A stretch of 11,700 nucleotides of DNA from an uncultured Parabacteroides sp. (GCA_900770835.1 CAAGLQ010000197.1:1-11700), one strand, 5' to 3'; positions 1-6,191 are shown, numbered from the stretch's first letter. The notes: generated by a model not told the origin, from the letters alone. Numbers and translations: made by a program.

Positions 1-167
1 AAGCCACCCGGTGTCAGCCAAAAGCGAACCGTATAGACATAGACTTTACGCTTCTCTTTCATCAATATCGCCATGATGCGGGCATTCATCAAAGAGGTGG
101 GGCGCTCCGTCGTTCCCGCCATCAACTGATGGGTCAATCCATCCCGCTCAAAATTCGCTGTCTTCAT
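1..167 (-). CDS. Partial gene downstream of ECF sigma factor; possible anti-sigma factor
   Basis: The 5' end of a gene whose remainder lies beyond position 1; 55 codons are visible. Its ATG (167-165) overlaps the TGA of the sigma factor gene (166-164) in an ATGA junction, which implies translational coupling. The visible N-terminus starts MKTANFERDG and is polar. Its middle reads PTSLMNARIMAIL, followed by basic residues (KEKRK) and then a more hydrophobic, aromatic stretch (VYVYTVRFWL) that may lead into a membrane segment. I do not recognise the family by sequence. A gene coupled directly after an ECF sigma gene is often its anti-sigma factor, and a short cytosolic N-terminus before a membrane segment would fit that. 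The role is inferred from position only; the existence of the gene is well supported by the open frame and the overlap. Confidence 0.6.
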   Translation of the reverse strand, partial: MKTANFERDGLTHQLMAGTTERPTSLMNARIMAILMKEKRKVYVYTVRFWLTPGG

Positions 168-724
168 AATAAATCGGCTGTTTGATAGTTCATTTTCTCT
201 TTTAAAATCACATACAGATGCTTACGCGCCCGAAAGAGTTTCGTCTTGACATTGGCCTCCGTGTAGCCCGTGATCTGATGGATCTCCTCGATGGCGCATT
301 CCTCCAAGTAAAAGAGGGTCAGGAGCAGAGCCTCGTCTGGAGGCAATTGCTTCAACGCATGCGCCACAACCTTCTTGCGGTCTTTCCGTTCGAGCCAAGC
401 CGTAGCAGAATCCATCTCATCAGTAGTCAGATCCGTGCAGTACTCCTCATAGTCCACGGTGAGCCGTTGCTGGCGCAAGGCGGTGAGAGCCGTACGATAA
501 ACGATTCGATAGAACCAAGTGGAGAACTTGCTCTCGAAGTGAAAGTCGGGCAGGGCGCGATACATCTTCAGGAAAGCATCTTGAGTGGCCTCCTCCGCCT
601 CCTCCCGATTCCCGATGATGCGGAAGGCGATGGTGAAGGCCATCTGCTCATACTTCGCCACCAAGCAGGAGAAACTTTGCGTATCCCCTGCTAAGATGCG
701 TGCGATCCATTGCCGTTCGTCCAT
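164..724 (-). CDS. ECF-family RNA polymerase sigma factor
   Basis: A group 4 (ECF) sigma factor of 186 residues, a normal length for the family. It would direct core RNA polymerase to a small set of promoters, probably including its own. Region 2 spans about residues 20-87, with the typical core-binding and -10 recognition stretch (EEAEEATQDAFLKMYRAL, then FSTWFYRIVYRTAL). Region 4 spans about 118-172, with a helix-turn-helix around IEEIHQITGYTEANVKTKL and RARKHL. An acidic linker (about 91-106) separates them. I chose ATG at 724-722 because AGAGGT sits about 9 bases upstream. A TTG two codons earlier (730-728) would add two residues but lies too close to that site. The gene begins 16 bp after the DUF6249-type gene and overlaps the next gene by 4 bp. 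There is no C-terminal extension. The target regulon cannot be read from this window. Confidence 0.93.
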   Translation of the reverse strand: MDERQWIARILAGDTQSFSCLVAKYEQMAFTIAFRIIGNREEAEEATQDAFLKMYRALPDFHFESKFSTWFYRIVYRTALTALRQQRLTVDYEEYCTDLTTDEMDSATAWLERKDRKKVVAHALKQLPPDEALLLTLFYLEECAIEEIHQITGYTEANVKTKLFRARKHLYVILKEKMNYQTADLL

Positions 725-740
725 CTGCAATGCACCTCTT

Positions 741-1160
741 TTAGTCGTTCATTGCCTGCGGCAAATACTCTTTGGCCTCTTTCCGCTCCAGATAGTGAGA
801 CAGGAAGAAATAGCCTACGAATCCTATACCACCGAACAGGACTGTGATCATCGGTACCAGCAGCCAATGCCATTCATTGGTGAATGTGAAGCTGTTCTCG
901 ATCCAGATACCAATCAAAGCACCCAACGCCAAACTGATCATCAAGATGCCATTCCGCAATGCGATGTAGCGATTTGGGTTCGCCTTCTGTCGCTGAGCCT
1001 CCTCGGGCACAATGCCCCGCTCGATCATCGCCATCCGCTCCTTGTGTTTGCCGGTCAAGACCCAATAGCAAATGAAAATTGTCATCACAATCGGCAGACC
1101 AATCGTACAAATTATACCTAATGCTGCTATCAACATTCCATCTTCCATACTTCTATACAT
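741..1160 (-). CDS. DUF6249-type small membrane protein, first gene of the sigma operon
   Basis: A 139-residue integral membrane protein. Hydrophobic segments lie at about residues 9-35, 70-88 and 98-121. Between the first two is a basic cytosolic stretch with the motif KHKERMAMIERGIVPE, which I recognise from DUF6249-type proteins found beside ECF sigma genes in Bacteroidetes. Their function is unknown. The C-terminus is charged (HYLERKEAKEYLPQ). It is the first gene after a candidate ECF-type promoter and ends 16 bp before the sigma gene, so it is probably co-expressed and may help sense or relay an envelope signal; that is inference. The start is uncertain: ATG at 1160 gives the listed protein, but ATG at 1148 (MEDGML) or 1136 would give slightly shorter forms. 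None has a strong Shine-Dalgarno site. Confidence 0.82.
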   Translation of the reverse strand: MYRSMEDGMLIAALGIICTIGLPIVMTIFICYWVLTGKHKERMAMIERGIVPEEAQRQKANPNRYIALRNGILMISLALGALIGIWIENSFTFTNEWHWLLVPMITVLFGGIGFVGYFFLSHYLERKEAKEYLPQAMND

Positions 1161-1192
1161 TTTAAAAGGTTCAACATGTTTGTTTTTGCCAA

Positions 1193-1222
1193 TATGACAA
1201 TCGGCAGCGCAAACAGGTTACA
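1193..1222 (-). promoter_or_regulatory. Candidate ECF-type promoter for the sigma operon
   Basis: On the minus strand, TGTAACC (1222-1216) is followed by TTGTCATA (1200-1193), with 18 bases between the AAC and GTC cores. An AAC-containing -35 element and a GTC-containing -10 element are typical of ECF promoters, and ECF genes commonly drive their own transcription. The predicted start lies roughly 28 bases before the ATG at 1160. No good TAnnTTTG housekeeping element is visible here. The match is by eye and short, so confidence is moderate. Confidence 0.45.
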
Positions 1223-1244
1223 CAAAAGTCGCACTTTTTTCACC

Positions 1245-1280
1245 AAAAAAGAGGGAAGCCCCGCTGAGAGCCTCCCTCTT
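1245..1280 (-). terminator. Rho-independent terminator after the Gfo/Idh/MocA gene ending at 1308
   Basis: An inverted repeat with 11-bp arms (1249-1259 and 1270-1280) and a 10-base loop. On the minus strand all 11 positions pair (one G-U) and a run of U follows from 1250 to 1245. On the plus strand the same position is an A-C mismatch, which supports leftward transcription. It lies 27 bases after the stop codon at 1308 and separates this unit from the sigma operon promoter. Confidence 0.85.
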
Positions 1281-1307
1281 GTTGAATGATCAATAATCCA
1301 AAGTCAA

Positions 1308-2966
1308 TTAAGCGAACTCGCCTCTGACGATTTCTTCCTTATCCGGATCCCAATACATGGTGCGACCCTCTAAGTAAGCACGTGTACCCATGTGAGCCGT
1401 CATTGCCTCCTGGAAGGCTGCGTCAATGTCGCAACTCGGCTTCTTACCCTGACGGATGCACTCTAACCACTCACGGATGTGGAGGTGGGTCGTGTCGTAG
1501 CGCTTACCGTTCACATAGGTGTAAAGCAAACCACGCTTTGCGAAATACAACTCCGTCGGAGAGGTCATTGAGTCAGAACTATTCTGACCCGGCACGTAAG
1601 TATAGAAGGGAGAATCCGTCGGGATGATACCCTGCTGAATCTTCTCGGCATAACGCTCGGAGTTCTGATCCACCGTGATGGAGAGGATGTTAGACACCTC
1701 CATAGAGGCCTCATGACCCATGAACACCTTACCACGGTTACGGCTGCTGGCCAAGGTAGCGCTATATAACATCGTCAAGTCACGGTCTGGCCACTCAAAG
1801 GTGGTCTGCAACACGTCGGGCACCGTACGGCCATCCTTAAAGAAATAGACACCACCGGAAGAGGTAGCGGAGTGCGGAATACCCACGTGCATGATCTGGT
1901 TCACCGCATCATACTCATGCGTCAGCAAGTCTCCCGACAAGCCCGTACTGTAATCCCACCAGCAACGCCAGCGGAAGAAACGCTCCAAGCTGAACTTGCT
2001 GCGCTCATCCGGACCGATATAACGCTCCAGGTGGTTAGAGGTCATATAGTTCATATACTCCTTGATACGCTCGGGATCACCCTCAAACTGCTTCCAGTCG
2101 ATCGTATTGGGGTTAGAACCCTCAATGATGTCATAGACCCATGCACCATTCGGCGTGTTACGGTTGGTCGTCACCTCAATCAAGTTGACCGGACCTAACA
2201 GACCGTTGCCAATGATCTCCTCCGCTTTCTGGTAGCAGTCGGTCTGACGACCTTGGTGACCTAACTGGAAGACAACACCTGTCTCCTTGATCGCCTGACG
2301 CACCATATAGGTCTCCTCCACCGTCCAAGAGAGCGGCTTCTCACAATAAACATGCTTACCCGCCCGTGCGGCAGCCATCGCGATCGTGCTATGCCAGTGG
2401 TCTGGAGAAGCGATGATCACCGCATCCACATCGGGTGCGTTGACCAGCTCTTGGTAAGTCTTGTAAATCTTCGGAGCGGGACCAAACTTACCGTCTGAAC
2501 CCTCCCGATGGATGTTAGAGCCGGCGAGCTGTCCACGCTGCGCATAGACATCGAAGATGTCGCAGATCGCGGTAACCTCCACGTTCAGGTCATCCTGCTC
2601 CATATATTGTTGATAACGGGTATCCTTGCTATTCTCCTTGTTGGCTTGCTTCATCTGGTCGATCCAAGTCGGCTCAGCGAAACCAGCGGCACGCATCAAT
2701 TGCTTGCCACGAATACCGAAACCGATCACACCCAAGCGAATCTTCTTGCTATTGGGCTGCGGCTCCAAGTAGTAAGCCTGCTTGTTGCTGACCTGGAAGA
2801 CATCCGAGATGTTACGGCCTCTCAGCGCATCCTTCCGTTTCTGGTAAATGCCGTATGCCATCGCACCCAAGATAGGCACTGTGGCCAATGTCTTCAATGC
2901 GTCACGACGACCCTTGTCGGGCGCCTGCTCCTGCGAAGGAGTTTTCTTTGTCTCTTCTGTTGCCAT
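1308..2966 (-). CDS. Exported Gfo/Idh/MocA-family oxidoreductase (large form)
   Basis: A 552-residue NAD(P)-dependent sugar oxidoreductase, well above the usual 330-450 residues. The N-terminus carries a Tat-like signal: GRRDALK at 19-25 followed by a hydrophobic stretch (TLATVPILGAMAYGI) with no clear cleavage site, so it may remain as a membrane anchor facing the periplasm. The Rossmann domain starts with GVIGFGIRG (79-87), and the catalytic lysine motif CEKP is at 208-211. The C-terminal domain includes WWDYSTGLSGD (336-346) followed by H350, a signature shared with the paralogue at 4473-5960. It lies 6 bp after the DoxX gene, so the two are almost certainly co-transcribed, and a terminator follows. 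Family knowledge suggests oxidation or reduction of a sugar ring hydroxyl, probably at C3. The substrate is not evident. The start at 2966 keeps the Tat motif. Confidence 0.9.
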   Translation of the reverse strand: MATEETKKTPSQEQAPDKGRRDALKTLATVPILGAMAYGIYQKRKDALRGRNISDVFQVSNKQAYYLEPQPNSKKIRLGVIGFGIRGKQLMRAAGFAEPTWIDQMKQANKENSKDTRYQQYMEQDDLNVEVTAICDIFDVYAQRGQLAGSNIHREGSDGKFGPAPKIYKTYQELVNAPDVDAVIIASPDHWHSTIAMAAARAGKHVYCEKPLSWTVEETYMVRQAIKETGVVFQLGHQGRQTDCYQKAEEIIGNGLLGPVNLIEVTTNRNTPNGAWVYDIIEGSNPNTIDWKQFEGDPERIKEYMNYMTSNHLERYIGPDERSKFSLERFFRWRCWWDYSTGLSGDLLTHEYDAVNQIMHVGIPHSATSSGGVYFFKDGRTVPDVLQTTFEWPDRDLTMLYSATLASSRNRGKVFMGHEASMEVSNILSITVDQNSERYAEKIQQGIIPTDSPFYTYVPGQNSSDSMTSPTELYFAKRGLLYTYVNGKRYDTTHLHIREWLECIRQGKKPSCDIDAAFQEAMTAHMGTRAYLEGRTMYWDPDKEEIVRGEFA

Positions 2967-2972
2967 AACGAA

Positions 2973-3473
2973 TCAAATGAATTTAAGTTTTTTCAAAATG
3001 GGGCAGACACGTCCTAATACACGGTCGAAGCCAATGATCTGTGAGGTGGGGTATACACACAGCAAACCTAACGCAGCCAGCTCCACCAGGTTCTTGTCGA
3101 TCCAAAGGTAAGAGCCCTCGAAAGGTTGAAGATAGCTCGCACCGATAAAAGAGGGATGCGAAAGGGTGTACATCGCCAGCAAGATCATGCCGCCAACAGA
3201 AGCCAAACGATAGAGGCAACCTAATGTCAAGCCCAAGCCAATCAAGAACAGCGCCCACTCGTTGCAGACGTTGACCAATGACATCAAGCTTTCATCTTGA
3301 GTTAGTTTCACAAAGAAATCGGAGGCAAAACCTTTGGAGTCCAAAAGGTAGGGCAGAGAGGTCCATTTCGGATTCATGATCTTCACCAGTCCCTCATACA
3401 TGAAGTGCCAACCGATGAAAAGACGCAGCAACATCAGCCATGTCATCTGCGCTTTCGTATAACTGTGTTCCAT
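2973..3473 (-). CDS. DoxX-family four-helix membrane protein
   Basis: A 166-residue membrane protein with hydrophobic helices at about 11-31, 70-86, 88-105 and 125-143. Features typical of the DoxX family are RLFIGWHFMYEGLVK (17-31), the NEWALFLIGLGLTLG segment (71-85) and KNLVELAALG (127-136). The protein ends in a basic cytosolic tail. DoxX proteins take their name from the small subunit of archaeal thiosulfate:quinone oxidoreductase, but most bacterial members have no proven function. Here the gene leads a two-gene unit with an exported oxidoreductase 6 bp downstream, which suggests a membrane partner role, perhaps passing electrons to the quinone pool. That is inference. ATG at 3473 has no Shine-Dalgarno site; the sequence before it is AT-rich, as is usual in Bacteroidetes. 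I see no confident promoter directly upstream. Confidence 0.88.
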   Translation of the reverse strand: MEHSYTKAQMTWLMLLRLFIGWHFMYEGLVKIMNPKWTSLPYLLDSKGFASDFFVKLTQDESLMSLVNVCNEWALFLIGLGLTLGCLYRLASVGGMILLAMYTLSHPSFIGASYLQPFEGSYLWIDKNLVELAALGLLCVYPTSQIIGFDRVLGRVCPILKKLKFI

Positions 3474-3530
3474 ACTTATTAGTTATTTGTTGGTCTGAAA
3501 AATTGATAAGAAAAGTCTTGCATGAAAAGC

Positions 3531-3575
3531 ATAACGCCCGAAGCTAAAATCGTAGATTTCGGCTCCGGGCGTTAT
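3531..3575 (-). terminator. Long hairpin after the DUF1080 gene, probable terminator
   Basis: A 45-base inverted repeat centred on a 3-base loop (3552-3554). The outer ten pairs (3531-3540 with 3566-3575) are perfect. The inner eleven are nearly so: on the minus strand there is one A-C mismatch and two G-U wobbles, against two mismatches on the plus strand, which favours leftward transcription. The minus-strand tail is GCTTTTCATG, with only a short U run. It lies 28 bases after the DUF1080 stop and 57 bases before the DoxX start, so it may end the first transcript or act as a processing or attenuation structure. Confidence 0.65.
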
Positions 3576-3603
3576 TTATTCTAAAATGATGTCGGTTGGC
3601 GTA

Positions 3604-4452
3604 TTAGTCCAAAACCTTCACAGTAATGTTACGATACCAAACATCATCGCCGTGATCCTGCAAGCCAATGAAGCCCTCATGGTTCTCACCACCGCAGTTA
3701 GACAGCAACTCATATGCCAACGGCCATTTCTCCTTGCTGAACTTGCTCTTCTGCAGCAACTCATCCCATTGCGGAGTCCACAAGTGGTACTCAACCACCT
3801 GCTGATCGTTCTGGTAGTGAGCTACCGTACCCTTGTAGCAAAGGATCTTCACCTTGTTCCACTCGCCAAACGGTTTAGCGTTCTGCGGCTTCGCAGGGAT
3901 CATGTCATACAAAGAAGAAGACTGACGGATACCCAGCTCAGCACCCAACTTAGCGTCGGGGTGATTCTCGTTATCCAACACCTGGCACTCAGGAGCTGAG
4001 ATATAAGCCGGCTGATCCTTCACCTCCTGGATCAAATAGAAGATACCAGAGTTAGAACCCTTACCAACCTTCCACTCCAATTCGAGCTCAAAGTTTTGCA
4101 ACTTGCTCATGAAGATCAGATCACCACCATTCTGAGCGCCTGCCTCACCTCTACCAGAGCCATTGATCTTGATGCAGCCATCCTCGATTGTCCAGGCACC
4201 CGGAACGTTCTCCTTGTTGTAGCCTCTCCAACCGTTGAAAGTCTTACCGTCGAAGATCACATAACGACCCTCTTTGTCCTGCGGGAACGTCTTGATATCT
4301 ACTGTAGGCAGACCTGTCATCAATTCATACTCCGGAGTTGCGGGAGCGGCTGCCTCAGCGGCTGCGGGCTCCTCTGCCTTCTGACCACCACCGCAAGATG
4401 CGAAGAAACCCATCATCAATGCGGCACTTGCTAATAATACTGACTTTTTCAT
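3604..4452 (-). CDS. DUF1080 lipoprotein (3-keto-disaccharide hydrolase family)
   Basis: A 282-residue lipoprotein. MKKSVLLASAALMMGFFASC is a lipoprotein signal with acylation at Cys20, followed by an Ala/Glu/Pro-rich linker (about 24-41). The rest (61-282) is one DUF1080 domain, a concanavalin-like jelly roll. Hallmarks are IFDGKTFNGWRGY (66-78), WKVGKGSNSGIFYLI (127-141), CQVLDNENHPDA (156-167) and IGLQDHGDDVWYRNI (262-276). Family members are linked to cleavage of 3-keto sugars or glycosides made by Gfo/Idh/MocA enzymes, and one such gene lies immediately upstream. The substrate and the inner- or outer-membrane location are inferred. I chose ATG 4452-4450 because it gives a clean signal peptide. 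ATG 4473 overlaps the upstream stop as TAATG and would add seven residues, so coupling from there is possible. Confidence 0.92.
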   Translation of the reverse strand: MKKSVLLASAALMMGFFASCGGGQKAEEPAAAEAAAPATPEYELMTGLPTVDIKTFPQDKEGRYVIFDGKTFNGWRGYNKENVPGAWTIEDGCIKINGSGRGEAGAQNGGDLIFMSKLQNFELELEWKVGKGSNSGIFYLIQEVKDQPAYISAPECQVLDNENHPDAKLGAELGIRQSSSLYDMIPAKPQNAKPFGEWNKVKILCYKGTVAHYQNDQQVVEYHLWTPQWDELLQKSKFSKEKWPLAYELLSNCGGENHEGFIGLQDHGDDVWYRNITVKVLD

Positions 4453-4472
4453 TTTTATGTGTTGATTAAACA

Positions 4473-5960
4473 TTATCTCGGCATGTCAACCAGCTTCCAA
4501 CCCTCACGGTAGTTGTGCTTGATCAACTCTTGTGCGAATGCCTGAGCGTTGATCGGATCGTTATAGATCTTGTTGAACTTCGGATCGCCATCAACGATCT
4601 TGAAGTCATCCTTCTGCAAGATACGGATCTCCTCATTAGCACCGATGTTCGTGAACTTCATGTTCTGGCCATCCCACTCCAACTCCTTGTTCAAAGTCTG
4701 CAAGCGAACTGCCAATACACCCATATCCACCATCTCAGTGAACGGACCAGCGATACGGAAGTCAGACTTACACGGAACGCGGCTTGAACCAGCCTTGATC
4801 TGTGCGATCCAGTCTTGCTCGTGACCACCACGCATAGCGTCTTTCACACGACGGATTACCTTCGGAGCGTTAGGCACGCGACCTGACATCAATCTCGGCT
4901 TCTGACCGTAGCAACCGCAAACCAATGTGTCCTTCGTACCGTGGAAGATGGTGATACCACCGCCCATGCCCATCATATCCTCGCCGTCGGGGAAACCAAC
5001 AGGACGATCAGGCAGCAAACCACCGTCATACCAGTGGATCTCAACCTCCGGCATAGCGATCTTCGGCATGTTCTCACGAGCCGGATAGATCAAACGTACG
5101 TGCTCAGCCGTCGGAGCGCAGTCAGCCAACAGCATCGTAGAGGAAGCCTGTACGCGAGTCGGATAAGTAAGCTTCAAAGCCTGGAACGGTTGATGCAAGA
5201 TGTGGCAAGCCATATCACCCAATGCACCTGTACCGTAATCCCACCATCCGCGCCAGTTCCAAGGATGATAAGTCTTGTTGAACGGTCTCATCTTTGCCGG
5301 ACCTGTGAACAAATCCCAGTTCAAAGTAGAAGGAATCTTGTCAGCCTTCTCCGGGGTGTTCAAGCCCTGCGGCCAGATAGGACGGTTAGTAGCGCAATCC
5401 ACGCGAGTAACCTCACCGATCTCACCATTCCAGATCCACTCTGTAACCAAGTCAGTGCCCTCGTCAGAAGAACCCTGGTTACCCATCTGAGTAACAACCT
5501 CCGGATGAGCCTCAGCCAACTTCGTCAACAGACGTGCCTCGTAAACAGAGTGAGTCAACGGTTTCTGTGTGTAAACGTGCTTGCCCAAAGTCATCGCATC
5601 AGCGGTGATGATAGCGTGTGTATGGTCAGCCGTAGCTACCAACACAGCGTCGATAGAGCTACCCATCTCATCGAACATCTTGCGATAATCCCAATACTTC
5701 TTAGCCTGCGGGTGACGATCGAATACGGGCTTTGCATATCTCCAGTCGATATCACAGAGAGCGACGATGTTCTCGGTCTTCTCCATGTTCTTCAAGTTAG
5801 CGTTACCCATACCGCCGATACCTATACCAGCAATATTCAGTTTATCTGTAGGAGCAATATGTCCGTGAGCCTTACCGAGCACCACGTTCGGGACAATTGT
5901 CAACGCTGCAGCAGCAGCTGTACCTCTTTGAAGAAATGATCTTCTCGTAATGTTTGACAT
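4473..5960 (-). CDS. Tat-exported Gfo/Idh/MocA-family oxidoreductase
   Basis: A 495-residue NAD(P)-binding sugar oxidoreductase. The N-terminus has a textbook Tat signal: TRRSFLQRG (5-13), then an Ala-rich hydrophobic core ending near VVLGKAHG (27-33). It therefore folds with its cofactor in the cytoplasm and acts in the periplasm. The Rossmann motif GIGIGGMG is at 45-52. The catalytic lysine motif reads TQKP (131-134) rather than the commoner EKP. The C-terminal half carries WRGWWDYGTGALGDMACH (237-253 and onward), shared with the gene at 1308-2966. It is the first gene after a strong predicted promoter, and its TAA touches an upstream ATG of the DUF1080 gene. The likely role is oxidising a glycoside or sugar to the 3-keto form for the DUF1080 protein. 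The substrate is unknown. ATG at 5960 is the only start that keeps the Tat motif. Confidence 0.92.
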   Translation of the reverse strand: MSNITRRSFLQRGTAAAAALTIVPNVVLGKAHGHIAPTDKLNIAGIGIGGMGNANLKNMEKTENIVALCDIDWRYAKPVFDRHPQAKKYWDYRKMFDEMGSSIDAVLVATADHTHAIITADAMTLGKHVYTQKPLTHSVYEARLLTKLAEAHPEVVTQMGNQGSSDEGTDLVTEWIWNGEIGEVTRVDCATNRPIWPQGLNTPEKADKIPSTLNWDLFTGPAKMRPFNKTYHPWNWRGWWDYGTGALGDMACHILHQPFQALKLTYPTRVQASSTMLLADCAPTAEHVRLIYPARENMPKIAMPEVEIHWYDGGLLPDRPVGFPDGEDMMGMGGGITIFHGTKDTLVCGCYGQKPRLMSGRVPNAPKVIRRVKDAMRGGHEQDWIAQIKAGSSRVPCKSDFRIAGPFTEMVDMGVLAVRLQTLNKELEWDGQNMKFTNIGANEEIRILQKDDFKIVDGDPKFNKIYNDPINAQAFAQELIKHNYREGWKLVDMPR

Positions 5961-6022
5961 AGTAATAATTTTTTATTGATTAGCACTTAGCAATGAATTC
6001 CTTTTATCTCATCGACCCTTTG

Positions 6023-6036
6023 GTCAATAAATTGAC
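6023..6036. promoter_or_regulatory. Palindrome at predicted transcription start, candidate operator
   Basis: GTCAAT-AA-ATTGAC is an inverted repeat with 6-base arms and a 2-base centre. It lies immediately downstream of the leftward promoter element at 6038-6045, so it would span roughly -3 to +11 of that transcript. This placement suits a repressor site that blocks polymerase. A protein binder is not known, and a 6-bp arm could arise by chance in AT-rich DNA. Confidence 0.35.
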
Positions 6037-6037
6037 G

Positions 6038-6068
6038 CAAATATAGACAATACCCCATGAATGGCAAG
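6038..6068 (-). promoter_or_regulatory. Bacteroidetes-type promoter for the leftward ketosugar operon
   Basis: On the minus strand, TATATTTG (6045-6038) matches the Bacteroidetes -7 consensus TAnnTTTG exactly. CTTG (6068-6065), close to the -33 consensus TTTG, lies 19 bases upstream, which is the expected spacing for the housekeeping sigma factor in this phylum. The predicted start is near 6033, giving a leader of about 70 bases before the ATG at 5960. Confidence 0.75.
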
Positions 6069-6183
6069 GTGATCTTCAGCCTTTCTTCCTTTTGATAGAT
6101 ATTTTTAACAATGCCACGCAAGCAAAATTATATTTTCATAAATAATAATGCGCTGAAAGAGGAGATAATTCAAATAATGTCTC

Positions 6184-6191
6184 TATATTTG
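6184..6191 (+). promoter_or_regulatory. -7 promoter element for the DUF4492-cydAB-glpAB operon
   Basis: TATATTTG matches the Bacteroidetes -7 consensus TAnnTTTG. No TTTG is present about 19 bases upstream (the bases there are GGAG), so the promoter may be weak or depend on an activator. The predicted start near 6196 leaves a leader of about 70 bases before the ATG at 6265. Confidence 0.55.

Noticed and set aside
218..694. A 158-codon open frame on the plus strand
   Set aside because: It is antisense to the sigma factor gene and shows no domain; the sigma regions 2 and 4 on the minus strand are unmistakable.
585..1121. A 178-codon open frame on the plus strand
   Set aside because: It crosses the junction of the sigma and DUF6249-type genes on the opposite strand, has low-complexity His/Gln-rich content and no promoter or ribosome binding site.
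3586..3999. A 137-codon plus-strand open frame after the long hairpin
   Set aside because: It lies antisense to the DUF1080 domain and its translation is a Leu/Val/Gln-rich shadow with no motif.
4450..4473. ATG at 4473 as the DUF1080 start, overlapping the upstream stop as TAATG
   Set aside because: Not excluded, but the seven extra residues spoil an otherwise typical lipoprotein signal starting at 4452, so the inner ATG is preferred.
4941..5939. A 332-codon open frame on the plus strand
   Set aside because: It is exactly antisense to the Tat-type oxidoreductase, which has clear motifs and a promoter. The antisense product has no recognisable domain, so it is a shadow of codon bias.
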